64,000 nt of DNA, from positions 17,484 to 81,483 of the forward strand of contig PCYA01000008.1 in assembly GCA_002762795.1 (NCBI GenBank), given 5' to 3'. The translations under genes and the position numbers were made by a program. The stretch's first letter is position 1. Every line of letters starts with the position of its first letter. The stretch comes from Candidatus Woesearchaeota archaeon CG10_big_fil_rev_8_21_14_0_10_37_12. Its GTDB lineage: Archaea > Nanobdellota > Nanobdellia > Woesearchaeales > ARS49. The notes below the pieces were generated by a model. That model was given only the letters and a program-made list of their open reading frames with translations, did not search any database and was not told the DNA's origin. Positions 1 to 7,990 of the stretch are shown here, one piece after another.

Positions 1-340
1 TGTAGGAATAAATGAATCAACAGAACTACGCAGAGAACTATTGACAAATTCTAAGAAACTACTTATTAGCTTAAAACAATACGAAAAATATTCACGAATT
101 AGTGAGGAAAAAATTCAGAAAATCAGAGATTTGAAACACGTTTACGATGAACTCACAGTTCTTAACAAAAAAATAAGAGGAAAACTGCCAAACGTTCCAG
201 TAAAAACACCAGAACAAAGTAAACAGTTTACAGTTAGCAGTAAACAATCAGAACCGATAAAAAGAGAACCAAAAACAAAAATAGATGTTCTTGAAGATGA
301 ACTTGACAAGATTGAGAGCAAACTGCAAGGATTGGAATAA
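1..340 (+). CDS. Hypothetical coiled-coil protein, 5' end outside the window
   Basis: The reading frame is open from base 2, so the gene starts before the window; an in-frame TTG at 41 is unlikely to be the real start. The visible 113 residues are highly charged and helical (heptad-like Leu/Ile spacing over the first 60 residues), followed by a Pro/Thr/Lys-rich linker and a short acidic helix ending in KLQGLE. This looks like the C-terminal tail of a cytoplasmic coiled-coil protein. I do not recognise a family. It converges with the phosphoribosyltransferase gene 13 bp downstream. Confidence 0.6.
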   Translation, partial: VGINESTELRRELLTNSKKLLISLKQYEKYSRISEEKIQKIRDLKHVYDELTVLNKKIRGKLPNVPVKTPEQSKQFTVSSKQSEPIKREPKTKIDVLEDELDKIESKLQGLE

Positions 341-353
341 TTAAACTACTAAT

Positions 354-959
354 TTAACACTTCTGCAGCATCTTATCAGAAACCTGCTCAAACTCCTCGT
401 AAAATTGACCAACAGCAACAAAATCAAAAGGAGTTGCTAAACAAATAAACTCGTCAACACGTTTTGCTATTTTTCGTGCAGTACTTGGTGGAGCAACCGG
501 AACCGCAACAACCAGCTTTTTTGGCAATTGTTGTTTGATTAATTCTATTGCGGCCTCCATTGTATGACCTGTTGCGAGACCATCATCAACAATGATTACG
601 GTTTTGTTTTTCAATTCAGCTGGTTTTTTGTTCCCCTTATACTGTTTGTATCTTTGTTTTAATGATTGCTGAATGCTTTCAACCTCTCTGTTTACGTATT
701 CCTCAGAAATATCAAAATCAGGGTTCACAAAAAAACCAGACAGAGAAGCAGAACCAATAGCAACCTCAGAATTTCTCGGGCTACTGATTTTTTTTGTTAA
801 AATAATATCAAGCGGAAGATGTAATTGATTCGCTAACGGCCTGCCAATTTCCAATCCTCCGCGAGGAATTGCAAGAATAATTGCTCCTTTTTTGTTTTTG
901 TACTGTTTTAACTTATCTGCCAACAATTCTGCTGCGTGAAAACGGTTTTTGAACATCAT
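354..959 (-). CDS. Phosphoribosyltransferase (PRTase type I fold)
   Basis: A 201-residue protein with the PRPP-binding loop VIIVDDGLATGHT at residues 121-133, the diagnostic signature of type I phosphoribosyltransferases. It is preceded by the N-terminal IPRGG segment (31-35) common in ComF/DUF-type PRTases whose substrate is not assigned. Family knowledge gives transfer to or from PRPP; the acceptor cannot be read from sequence. Its ATG overlaps the stop of the PEBP gene upstream in an ATGA arrangement, so the two are probably translationally coupled, with YbaK as first gene of the cluster. Confidence 0.85.
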   Translation of the reverse strand: MMFKNRFHAAELLADKLKQYKNKKGAIILAIPRGGLEIGRPLANQLHLPLDIILTKKISSPRNSEVAIGSASLSGFFVNPDFDISEEYVNREVESIQQSLKQRYKQYKGNKKPAELKNKTVIIVDDGLATGHTMEAAIELIKQQLPKKLVVAVPVAPPSTARKIAKRVDEFICLATPFDFVAVGQFYEEFEQVSDKMLQKC

Positions 960-1603
960 GACTGCTCATACAACCCAATTAATTCTGCTTGCTCAAGAAT
1001 ATGCCCCTGCATTGCGCGCTCAACTTCAGTCTTTGTAGCACCTTCACTCAGATTAAGCGTTATGTCAAGCGCGTACAACTTGAAAAAGTAACGATGCTCA
1101 CGATCTGGAGGACACGGACCAGTATATGCATTGTTGCCAGCTGAGTTTTTTCCTTGAATCCCTTCTGGAACTTTACCCTCTTCTATTGTTCTCACGTGTG
1201 ACGGAATATTGAATATCACCCAATGATCAAATACTTCAATGCCTCTGCTTTCTTTCACAAAATCAGGAATGTCAGGATCATCCACAATTAACACCAAAGA
1301 TTTTGCTTGCTCTGGAATGTTTTGGAACTGTAACGGCGGAATTATGTTCTCCCCATTACACGTGTACTTTGCAGGAATTTTACCATTGTTTTCAAAAACA
1401 AATTCTATTTTCATTGAAATCACCTCGCTTTGAGCAGCACAACTTGATAGAATAAGTACCAGTACAAAAAAGTTACGAAGAAAAACCAACACCTTGAAAA
1501 TAATTGGTTTGTTTTTCTGCGTGCTGAAAAATGTTTTTTGCACGTTTGAGACAACAAAACCAGGCCACCTCTTTAAGAAAGAAGTCTTGCATATTTTCAT
1601 CAC
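956..1603 (-). CDS. YbhB/YbcL (PEBP, Raf-kinase-inhibitor-like) protein, probable lipoprotein
   Basis: The PEBP core runs from about residue 64 to the end and shows YTCNGENI, the DDPDIP segment, FDHWVIFNIP and YTGPCPPDREHRYFF, the anion-binding pocket motifs of the family. With the first ATG (1603, ATGA overlap with the YbaK stop) the protein has a hydrophobic stretch and a lipobox LSSC at Cys55. An alternative ATG at 1414 is preceded by a strong SD (GAGGTGA) and would give a 150-residue cytoplasmic form. Both starts are plausible; I favour the lipoprotein because the lipobox sits where expected before the domain. The ligand is unknown. Confidence 0.8.
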   Translation of the reverse strand: MMKICKTSFLKRWPGFVVSNVQKTFFSTQKNKPIIFKVLVFLRNFFVLVLILSSCAAQSEVISMKIEFVFENNGKIPAKYTCNGENIIPPLQFQNIPEQAKSLVLIVDDPDIPDFVKESRGIEVFDHWVIFNIPSHVRTIEEGKVPEGIQGKNSAGNNAYTGPCPPDREHRYFFKLYALDITLNLSEGATKTEVERAMQGHILEQAELIGLYEQS

Positions 1604-2085
1604 TTGTGAATATTGCAGATTTTAGCATTGTTTGCTCTCACCAACTCTTTTGTTGCAATTTTAACTAATGAATTCTGTGATCCTCCTCCTGAATAAACAA
1701 TTTCCTTTGCCATTACTTTTTCGTCAACAAGAAAAATCGCATTATAACCAAACGAAGGCGTTCCGCCGCAAGGATAACCTGTTTTTTCCAAAATTTCATC
1801 AGGAGTTGCTGTTCGCGGACGATACATGCCTAATAACTTTCCAACTTTTGTTGTACTTGCTTTATCTTCACCTTTCACAATTGCTACGATTAAATTGTTA
1901 TCTGCTGTTATCATGCAAATATTTTTCACAAGATTATCTTCAGACGTATTAGCTGCTTCTGCAGCTTCTTTCACAGAATGACATGATTGGTTGAATGAAA
2001 AATGTTCTGCTTGAATATTATTTTCTGCAATATATTTTTTGAGTTTTTCTTCGTGTTGGTTCATAAAATTAGAAAAACTACCCAC
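1600..2085 (-). CDS. YbaK/ProX-type aminoacyl-tRNA deacylase
   Basis: A 161-residue single-domain protein of the YbaK/EbsC family, which hydrolyses mischarged aminoacyl-tRNA in trans. Family features visible are VKNICMITADNNLIVAIVKG with the central lysine region, the GMYRPRTATPDEI segment, and the GYPCGGTPSFGY loop that lines the active site. Length matches stand-alone YbaK proteins. It is the first gene of a minus-strand cluster with PEBP and the phosphoribosyltransferase. Which amino acid/tRNA pair it edits cannot be told. Confidence 0.85.
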   Translation of the reverse strand: MGSFSNFMNQHEEKLKKYIAENNIQAEHFSFNQSCHSVKEAAEAANTSEDNLVKNICMITADNNLIVAIVKGEDKASTTKVGKLLGMYRPRTATPDEILEKTGYPCGGTPSFGYNAIFLVDEKVMAKEIVYSGGGSQNSLVKIATKELVRANNAKICNIHK

Positions 2086-2116
2086 TATAAAACCTTTTTT
2101 GATTCACCCAAAAAAA

Positions 2117-3202
2117 TTAAATTGTTATGGGCAGACCATTTCTGATTTCTTTTACCAAATACTCTTTGGTAAATCCACCTTTACCATCAGCAATTAAATG
2201 ACCAGACGCGCCTTCATATTTTTTTAACTGATTCAAATAATCTGCAAGCACTGTTGTATCTGTACTTTTTGTAGCCTGCATGGCTTTTGCAATTAACATG
2301 ACTGCATCATATGCTGAATCTGCACCAATATCAGGTTCTTTACCATGTCGTCTTTTATACTTATCTGCAAATTCATCAGTTGGCGTTAGGAAAGTCAAAA
2401 ATTGCATTCCATCATAGGCACCATTTGCAGACGCAATTATATCCCTATCCAAAGTTATCGAATACATAGGCAAAGATATTCCCAATTCTTCCATGCTCTG
2501 CCCAAACAATGAACCAACCTGAATAGCTGCCGCAGTCAATACCACTGCATCAACATCTGCGTTCTTAATTTTCAAAGCATCACTACGAACATTTGTATCA
2601 TCAACCTGCAAATCGATTGTTAATTTGATTGTTCCGCCAAGATCCTCAAAACGTTTTACAAACGCATCTGTTTGTGCTTGCACCCAGACTTCTTGCGCAT
2701 TAACTACTGCAATAGTTCTATGTCCCTGATCGTACACGTAATCTGCCAAATACGTGGATAAAATATAATCATGAGGCCATGTATTAAACAAATAGTGGCT
2801 GCCCTCATTAAATTCTTTTACTCCCAATGATGGCGAGATCATCAACGCCTTCTTTTCATCAGCAAGATTTACCAACGGAAGACCTGTAAATGACCACGTA
2901 GTTCCAATAATTATATCTATATTTTCCACCTCTGTTAACATTTGAAACGCAGTTAATGCTCCTTTTTCACTGCTGTGATCATCCTGATGATTCACTACAA
3001 TTTGTTTGCCAAGAACTCCTCCATCTGCATTAAGTTCTGAAATTGCTAAATCAATACCATTTTTCTCATCAGTTCCCCAAGAAGACCCATCACCTGTTAA
3101 AATAAGAATACTTCCCAGCTCAATCTGTTCACGTTCTGTTTGCCCTGAACATGCTACAATAAGCAAAAGCACAAACAAACATCCTATTTTCTGTTGTCTC
3201 AT
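2117..3202 (-). CDS. ABC-type branched-chain amino acid (Leu/Ile/Val)-like substrate-binding lipoprotein
   Basis: A 361-residue protein with an N-terminal signal and lipobox LIVAC (Cys18), then a Peripla_BP_6 fold: GSILILTGDGSSWGTDEKNGIDLAI, DDHSSEKGALTAFQML and a late DSAYDAVMLIAKAM segment match LivJ/amide-binding receptors. It would sit outside the cytoplasmic membrane anchored by lipid. No permease or ATPase gene is beside it, so it is an orphan receptor in this window. It is divergent from the TrmB-like gene at 3321, sharing a 118-bp intergenic region. A GGTGAT SD lies 6 nt before the ATG. Confidence 0.85.
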   Translation of the reverse strand: MRQQKIGCLFVLLLIVACSGQTEREQIELGSILILTGDGSSWGTDEKNGIDLAISELNADGGVLGKQIVVNHQDDHSSEKGALTAFQMLTEVENIDIIIGTTWSFTGLPLVNLADEKKALMISPSLGVKEFNEGSHYLFNTWPHDYILSTYLADYVYDQGHRTIAVVNAQEVWVQAQTDAFVKRFEDLGGTIKLTIDLQVDDTNVRSDALKIKNADVDAVVLTAAAIQVGSLFGQSMEELGISLPMYSITLDRDIIASANGAYDGMQFLTFLTPTDEFADKYKRRHGKEPDIGADSAYDAVMLIAKAMQATKSTDTTVLADYLNQLKKYEGASGHLIADGKGGFTKEYLVKEIRNGLPITI

Positions 3203-3262
3203 TTCAAATCACCACCAAACATACAACTTATATTCTGTAGAATACACATATAAACATTTATT

Positions 3263-3286
3263 CTCCTTTGAAGGAGGATTATATAG
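3263..3286. promoter_or_regulatory. Inverted repeat next to a TATA box between divergent genes
   Basis: CTCCTT-TG-AAGGAG (3263-3276) is a 6-bp-arm dyad directly followed by TTATATAG (3279-3286), which lies about 35 bp before the TrmB-like start. A second TATA-like element, read on the minus strand near 3248-3255, would serve the binding-protein gene. The dyad is well placed to be an operator for the adjacent TrmB-like regulator; that role is inferred. Confidence 0.5.
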
Positions 3287-3320
3287 AAGATTTTAAGTAT
3301 TCCCTAAACTTCCTGAGTTC

Positions 3321-4040
3321 ATGGACACGCAAACTCTTGAAGAGATCGGGCTTACACACGCAGAAATTAAAGTGTACTTAGCACTGCTTGGATTCGGAAC
3401 AGCAACAGCAGGACCAATCCTGGACAAAACAGGATTACATAACTCTGTTGTGCATACCACGCTTAACAGATTAATTGAAAAAGGGCTTGTCAGTTTTATC
3501 AAAGAAGGCAAACGAAACCATTATCAAGCTGCAAACCCAAAACACATATTAACATTTCTCGATGACAAAAAAGAACGCGTTCAAGAAATAATACCAGAAT
3601 TACTTGCAAAACAACAAACAGCAAAAGAAAAACCAGAAGTTATCACTTTTCGAGGCGTGCGTGGTGTAAAAGAACTTCTTTACGAACTCCTTGAAGCAGG
3701 AGGAAACAAACAATACACACTCGGATCAACAGAAAAAGCATTTCTCCTTCCTGGAACGTGGTGGGAATCATACCACAAAAAAAGAGCAGCAAAAGGCATC
3801 AAAGCAAAAATCATCTTCAACGAATCACTAAAATACTGGAAAGCAGAAACAAAATACAAAAAAGCAGAAATACGCTACACAAAAAAAGGATTTGAACCCC
3901 TTACTGAAATAATCATTCGAAATGACAAAGTAGGAATTATTATCTGGACAGAAAAACCAATGGGTGTTTTGTTTCACAACAAAGCATTAGCAGACTCTTA
4001 CGAAAAACATTTTCAACTCATATGGAATCAAGCGAAATAA
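3321..4040 (+). CDS. TrmB-family transcriptional regulator
   Basis: A 239-residue protein. Residues 1-70 form a winged helix of TrmB type (LGLTHAEIKVYLALL-like opening, recognition helix near HNSVVHTTLNRLIEKGLV, wing EGKRNHYQAANP). The C-terminal half (about 110-239) resembles the PLD-like/sugar-sensing domain of short TrmB proteins. TrmB regulators control transporter genes in archaea, and this one faces a transporter-type binding lipoprotein, which fits regulation of that gene. Another TrmB-like protein is encoded at 45.3-46.1 kb. Confidence 0.85.
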   Translation: MDTQTLEEIGLTHAEIKVYLALLGFGTATAGPILDKTGLHNSVVHTTLNRLIEKGLVSFIKEGKRNHYQAANPKHILTFLDDKKERVQEIIPELLAKQQTAKEKPEVITFRGVRGVKELLYELLEAGGNKQYTLGSTEKAFLLPGTWWESYHKKRAAKGIKAKIIFNESLKYWKAETKYKKAEIRYTKKGFEPLTEIIIRNDKVGIIIWTEKPMGVLFHNKALADSYEKHFQLIWNQAK

Positions 4041-4067
4041 GTTCGAAATAGGAAACATTTATATATT

Positions 4068-4090
4068 TCTCATATATTTGGTATATACTT
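4068..4090 (+). promoter_or_regulatory. AT-repeat promoter of the DUF2683/RelE toxin-antitoxin pair
   Basis: TTATATATTT at 4070-4079 lies 27 bp before the ATG at 4097, typical spacing for a leaderless archaeal transcript. ATATATTT is repeated at about 4082, so an autoregulatory antitoxin could bind the pair of repeats. The binding role is inferred from toxin-antitoxin biology. Confidence 0.45.
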
Positions 4091-4096
4091 GACGTT

Positions 4097-4342
4097 ATGG
4101 TACAAGCAATGATTCAAATAAGTGAAGAAACAAATCGGGTTCTAAATATTGTTAAAGCAAAAGCAGGTCTCAAAGATAAATCAGAAGCAATAAATTATGT
4201 AGTTTCAAAATATGAAGAAAATCTCTTGGAACCAGAATTAAGACCTGAATACATAAAAAAAATTCAAAATATAGAGCGAAAAGGCAAATTCAGCAAGTAC
4301 AAAAACCTTGCTGATCTCAGGAGAGAAATAGAGCATGCGTGA
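4097..4342 (+). CDS. Antitoxin, DUF2683/ribbon-helix-helix-like
   Basis: An 81-residue protein: a short strand MIQISEETNRVLNIVKA followed by a helix KDKSEAINYVVSKYEENL, the pattern of small RHH-type antitoxins, then a C-terminal tail that would wrap the toxin (LRPEYIKKIQNIERKGKF). Its 3' end overlaps the toxin ATG by 8 bp, as usual for type II toxin-antitoxin operons. It probably neutralises the RelE-like product and represses the shared promoter. Confidence 0.8.
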   Translation: MVQAMIQISEETNRVLNIVKAKAGLKDKSEAINYVVSKYEENLLEPELRPEYIKKIQNIERKGKFSKYKNLADLRREIEHA

Positions 4343-4607
4343 ATTCTCAATACAAGAAAACCTCAAAAAATTACTCGGCAAATTAGAAAAAAAGGATAAG
4401 AAAACTTATGAAATTCTCTTGCGAAAAATGCAAGAAATATTAACTTGCGAGAATGTTGAACACTACAAAAACTTAAGAAAACCCTTGCAACATCTAAAAC
4501 GCACACACATAAATAACTCATTTGTACTAACATTCAAATACGACAAAGAAAAAGATCACGTGCTTTTCTATGAGTTTGATCATCACGATAATATTTACTG
4601 CAATTAA
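4335..4607 (+). CDS. RelE/ParE-like toxin of a type II toxin-antitoxin system
   Basis: A 90-residue basic protein with the RelE fold pattern: N-terminal helices FSIQENLKKLLGKLEKKDKKTYEILLRKMQEIL, then NLRKPLQHLKRTHINNSFVLTFKYDKEKDHVLFYEFDHHDNIY. The LRKPLQHLKRTHI segment resembles ribosome-dependent RNases of the RelE family. It overlaps the antitoxin gene and ends one base before the convergent DHFR-like gene. mRNA cleavage is inferred from family, not shown. Confidence 0.8.
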   Translation: MREFSIQENLKKLLGKLEKKDKKTYEILLRKMQEILTCENVEHYKNLRKPLQHLKRTHINNSFVLTFKYDKEKDHVLFYEFDHHDNIYCN

Positions 4608-5114
4608 TTATTTAATCACCCCATAATGCAACTGAACTTCATCATCAGACAATTTATTCATGTTAAGAAGTTTTAACTTTGCTTCAAAATCAGCATCGGC
4701 AAATAATTTGATTCCTTTGCCAAAAAGAGTTGGCTCAATATCTAAATAAATTTCATCAACAATATTTTCTTTAATAAAAGACGCATTAAGAATGCCTCCT
4801 CCTGCAACAATCACGTGATCAAATTCTGAAAGTAAATTAAGAGCTTCTTTCGGAGTTTTAGCAAGCATATGATATGGCTGAAGCGTCTCAAAATCACCCT
4901 TGCTCACAACAGCAATTTTTACTTTTTCGAACTCTGAAAATTCAGGTTGTTTTGTTAATATGTTGTATGTTCTCCTGCCTACTATCAACGCACCTGCATT
5001 TCTAACAGCAGCACTGTAACTATCCCACTCTGTTTTAGATATCCAACTCGTATCATCGTCCTCTTTTGCAACATATCCGTTTGCACTAATTGCCATGTAC
5101 AAAATAACTTTCAT
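4608..5114 (-). CDS. Dihydrofolate reductase-family protein (RibD C-terminal-like)
   Basis: A 168-residue protein matching stand-alone RibD_C/DHFR-like reductases: MAISANGYVAKEDD at the N terminus, GALIVGRRTYNIL in the middle (NADPH-contact region), HVIVAGGGILNASFI and the C-terminal EIYLDIEPTLFGKGIKLF. The family reduces riboflavin or pterin precursors, but many archaeal copies have no assigned substrate. The ATG overlaps the upstream metallopeptidase stop by 4 bp. Confidence 0.85.
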   Translation of the reverse strand: MKVILYMAISANGYVAKEDDDTSWISKTEWDSYSAAVRNAGALIVGRRTYNILTKQPEFSEFEKVKIAVVSKGDFETLQPYHMLAKTPKEALNLLSEFDHVIVAGGGILNASFIKENIVDEIYLDIEPTLFGKGIKLFADADFEAKLKLLNMNKLSDDEVQLHYGVIK

Positions 5115-5941
5115 TCTTCAACCTTCATGTGCTGCTTAAGCAACTCGAACCAGCTATATTTAATTTGCGCATATTCCTCCTTGCAACCAATTGCGCGTTC
5201 TTTTGGCAGCACATCCAAAACAGGATCTGCGAAATCAGAATTGCTACCGTACACCCAACAAGCAACATTAAAGAAGCGTTGCAAATCTAAAGAATGCTCA
5301 TCCCAAAAAGCAAGATCCTGAACATCTGTTTCAACACCGCTCAAACCAAAAAACAACGCGCCTGCTAACGCCGCTTCCTGCATTTCAAAACTTCCTTCAG
5401 CAAGAATAACCGTAGCAAGCTGATCAACGGCATCTTCTTCTTTACCTGTAACCGGCAAATTGAATATGTCAATTACTGCATGACCAAGCTCGTGGAAAAA
5501 CACAAAATACGTTGCACTCAAAACAGCCCTGCCATGCTCTTCATCAGAATCTACAAACTCTTCAAACAAGTCTGCAAAATAATTCATCAACTCATAACAC
5601 ATTACCACTTGCTTTTGCGCAGGAAAATAAAACGCATTAACTTCTTTACACTCAGAAAAAACAATTTGCACATCATATGGCAAAATAAAAACAGAATTCA
5701 AAAGCTGAACAGTTGAATCAAATACTTCTTCCTGCAAAACAGATCTGAGTTCAGCATACTTTTTTGTTACGGCAAAACTTACCTTAAAATCACCAGCGTC
5801 AACAAACTTTTGCTGCAACGGACACTTTGCAAGTGAATCTGTAACTGAACCATCCCAGCACTGCACTGTTTGACGCTCAACAATCTGAGGCTGAGAACAA
5901 GAAAAAAGAAACAGTAAAAATAATATACTTATTTTATTCAT
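5111..5941 (-). CDS. DUF4344-type putative metallopeptidase, lipoprotein
   Basis: A 276-residue protein with an N-terminal signal ending in a lipobox LFSC (Cys15). The zinc-binding helix is HELGH at 150-154, followed by an acidic EEDAVDQ segment (168-174) that could supply the third ligand, the arrangement of DUF4344 metallopeptidases. Six to eight cysteines in the extracytoplasmic part may form disulfides. It should act outside the membrane; no substrate is known. Translation is coupled to the DHFR-like gene. Confidence 0.75.
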   Translation of the reverse strand: MNKISILFLLFLFSCSQPQIVERQTVQCWDGSVTDSLAKCPLQQKFVDAGDFKVSFAVTKKYAELRSVLQEEVFDSTVQLLNSVFILPYDVQIVFSECKEVNAFYFPAQKQVVMCYELMNYFADLFEEFVDSDEEHGRAVLSATYFVFFHELGHAVIDIFNLPVTGKEEDAVDQLATVILAEGSFEMQEAALAGALFFGLSGVETDVQDLAFWDEHSLDLQRFFNVACWVYGSNSDFADPVLDVLPKERAIGCKEEYAQIKYSWFELLKQHMKVEE

Positions 5942-5974
5942 AAACTTGCTAATTTAGTCAGATATAAAAATATA

Positions 5975-6493
5975 TCATTCAAGCCACATATCACACACAT
6001 TATCAACCAACTTATCAATAAAGCTTTCTCTGTGCATAATCAATAAGTGAACTAGCTTTTCTTTAGCTATGACAAATCCATAATATGTTTTCTTTCCATT
6101 CTGATTTCTTTCAATAATTCCTTTTTCTTCCAACTTTTTAATGTGCCAAGAAATAGTCGATGGTGATAATTTAACAAATTGTGCAATCGCTTTATGATTT
6201 GCTTTATTCTTAATCAACAAGAACAATAATATGTTTCTTATGCTTCTTTGTCTAAGTAAACCCAACAAAACCTTGTCATCTGATGAAAAAAATTTTGGAA
6301 AATAACGCACCTTATTATTCTCCTTTACCTCAGATAAAACACCATGTCTAACTAAAAAATTCAAATGATGCTGCAAGGAACCTGTTGATAGGTTGGTTTT
6401 TCTTTGAATCTCTCTAAAATGAGATCCCGGGAATGCTTCTACTGTTTGAAAAATTTTTTTTCTTACATCAAGATCCAATACAGATTTTTGCAT
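5975..6493 (-). CDS. Transcriptional regulator with two winged helix-turn-helix domains
   Basis: A 172-residue protein with two ArsR/MarR-like winged helices. The first spans about 10-60 (GSHFREIQRKTNLSTGSLQH, wing NNKVRYFPKFF); the second spans about 85-150 (HKAIAQFVKLSPSTISWHIK, wing NQNGKKTYYGFV). Such double-wHTH proteins are common in archaea and usually sense membrane or metabolic state. It is the last gene of a three-gene minus-strand cluster after the PepSY and four-helix membrane proteins, 7 bp from the latter. Confidence 0.8.
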   Translation of the reverse strand: MQKSVLDLDVRKKIFQTVEAFPGSHFREIQRKTNLSTGSLQHHLNFLVRHGVLSEVKENNKVRYFPKFFSSDDKVLLGLLRQRSIRNILLFLLIKNKANHKAIAQFVKLSPSTISWHIKKLEEKGIIERNQNGKKTYYGFVIAKEKLVHLLIMHRESFIDKLVDNVCDMWLE

Positions 6494-6500
6494 TATACCC

Positions 6501-6866
6501 TCATTTCTTCAGCATGCCAAACAAAAATATAAGCACTATGATGAAGTCAAGAATGCTTGCAACAGGATCAACAAACGAAAGCTCTGCAATAAATAGTTCA
6601 TGACTAATCAAAAAGCCCTTAATTGCGAACAGCAAAAATGCAACCCAAATAAACAACAACTTAAGTTTTTCAGTCCTAATATGTGCTATCAAAGATACAA
6701 TAAATAATACTGTTGCGATAATGGCACTTCCAAAGTAAAATACTTTCTCCAATTCCAAACCAAATATCTCTATATCATCCTCAAATTCCTCAGCAGTAAC
6801 TAACGGAGTGCAGAATAATAAAATAAAAACTGACAGCAACAACATAGCAGGTAATTTCTTTTTCAT
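6501..6866 (-). CDS. Membrane protein with signal peptide and three or four TM helices, function unknown
   Basis: A 121-residue protein starting with a cleavable-looking signal (residues 1-25, ending VTAEE), a short acidic extracytoplasmic stretch, then hydrophobic helices at about 40-62, 70-88 and 100-118. A strong SD (GAGGAGGT) sits 3 nt before the ATG. Gene order with PepSY and a double-wHTH regulator suggests a sensing or envelope-stress unit; this is inference. No family recognised. Confidence 0.7.
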   Translation of the reverse strand: MKKKLPAMLLLSVFILLFCTPLVTAEEFEDDIEIFGLELEKVFYFGSAIIATVLFIVSLIAHIRTEKLKLLFIWVAFLLFAIKGFLISHELFIAELSFVDPVASILDFIIVLIFLFGMLKK

Positions 6867-6875
6867 ACGACCTCC

Positions 6876-7313
6876 TCAATCACGTTCTATACCTAACACT
6901 GCACCGGTTTCAATATCAATAACCACATCAATCTCATCACCACCATCACGAATTTCAACAACAAACGCATCTTTACCACGTTTACGCTCTGCTTCAACAT
7001 CAGTAACCCTGCCAGGAACTTGAGACAATGCAATCATCTTGGCTTCTTCCTGCGTCACCCTTGCCCTCCTTAATACTTCTTTATCCACGGGGATGTCATC
7101 GTCATCAGATTCATCACTGTCATCACCTGTTTCATCAATATCTTGGTAAACTGGTTGCGTATTCGTTACAACTGGTTGTTGGACTGTTGGTTGTTGATGT
7201 GGAACAACAGGAAGTGGTTTTGGCTTTGCAAAATTCATTGCCAATAGTATTCCTGAAATTAACAAAATAATTAATAAAATCAAAAGCGTTGCTATCAATG
7301 CTGATTTTTTCAT
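6876..7313 (-). CDS. PepSY-domain membrane-anchored protein
   Basis: A 145-residue protein with one N-terminal TM anchor (7-28), a Pro/Gln/Val-rich linker, an acidic patch (about 60-76) and a C-terminal PepSY-like module: VTQEEAKMIALSQVPGRVTDVEAERKRG, then VVEIRDGGDEIDVVIDIETGAVLG. PepSY domains inhibit peptidases or bind envelope partners, and the topology puts the domain outside the cell. It begins the cluster with the genes at 6501 and 5975. Confidence 0.8.
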   Translation of the reverse strand: MKKSALIATLLILLIILLISGILLAMNFAKPKPLPVVPHQQPTVQQPVVTNTQPVYQDIDETGDDSDESDDDDIPVDKEVLRRARVTQEEAKMIALSQVPGRVTDVEAERKRGKDAFVVEIRDGGDEIDVVIDIETGAVLGIERD

Positions 7314-7417
7314 ATTTGGTTTGAAAATTTATTAGTTTAAATAATGATTAGTACAAGGATAGAACTGCGTTAATACAGTCTATTGAAACATGCAAATATA
7401 TAGTCTCAAAACACAAC

Positions 7418-7448
7418 TTTTAAATAATAGTTAGGTTTAAACTAACTA
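7418..7448 (+). promoter_or_regulatory. TATA box and near-palindromic operator of the MNT-HEPN pair
   Basis: TTTTAAATA at 7418-7426 is about 27 bp before the ATG at 7451. Directly after it, TAGTTAGGTTTAAACTAAC (from 7428) reads almost the same on both strands around GTTTAAAC, so it overlaps the expected transcription start. That is a typical position for autorepression by an antitoxin complex. Confidence 0.5.
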
Positions 7449-7450
7449 AT

Positions 7451-7990
7451 ATGAAGAAAGAAGAAAACGTCTTGAACTTATTTTTCGAAGAGCCAACAAA
7501 GCAATGGCATTTTGAAAACATAATTAAAACTGCTAAAATCAGCAGACCACAAGCAGCACAATGGCTAAAAAATTTCGCTAAAAAATATCTTATTAAAAGA
7601 ATAAAAACAAAAGGCAAGATGCCACACTACATTGCAAATTATGAAAGTGAAGAATATCAAATTAGCAAGAAGCTTTTCGCTCTCAACAAGCTGGCAGAAA
7701 CTGGATTTTTTTCAGATTTAAAAAAACTCACTAAAGCAAAAACAATCATACTATTTGGTAGCATGAGTCGTTGGGACTGGCACAAAGACAGCGATATTGA
7801 TTTATTTGTGTATGGGAGTTCTGAAGGATTGAACAAAAATTTTTACCGAGGAAAACTACATAAAGAAATCCAAATTTTTGAATGCAAAGATAAAAGAGAT
7901 TTGGCAAAATATAAACCAGCCTTACTCAAAAATATATTAGAAGGACAATTAATAAAAGGAAACTTAGATTTTGTGGAAATACATGCATAA
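7451..7990 (+). CDS. wHTH-nucleotidyltransferase (MNT-type antitoxin)
   Basis: A 179-residue protein with an N-terminal winged helix (about 1-62) and a minimal nucleotidyltransferase domain whose active-site signature is GSMSRWDWHKDSDIDL at 103-118, giving the GS..R and DxD residues. In MNT/HEPN systems the nucleotidyltransferase (MntA) adds AMP to the HEPN toxin and silences it. Its end overlaps the HEPN start by 8 bp. The fused wHTH would let it bind its own operator directly. Confidence 0.85.
   Translation: MKKEENVLNLFFEEPTKQWHFENIIKTAKISRPQAAQWLKNFAKKYLIKRIKTKGKMPHYIANYESEEYQISKKLFALNKLAETGFFSDLKKLTKAKTIILFGSMSRWDWHKDSDIDLFVYGSSEGLNKNFYRGKLHKEIQIFECKDKRDLAKYKPALLKNILEGQLIKGNLDFVEIHA

Noticed and set aside
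4608..5114. Calling the DHFR-like protein a true folate enzyme (folA)
   Set aside because: It is closer to RibD C-terminal-like reductases, and no folate or riboflavin genes are nearby, so no gene symbol was given.
5480..5716. ORF antisense to the DUF4344 gene
   Set aside because: Lys/Ile-rich shadow translation; the minus strand has a full lipoprotein with HELGH.
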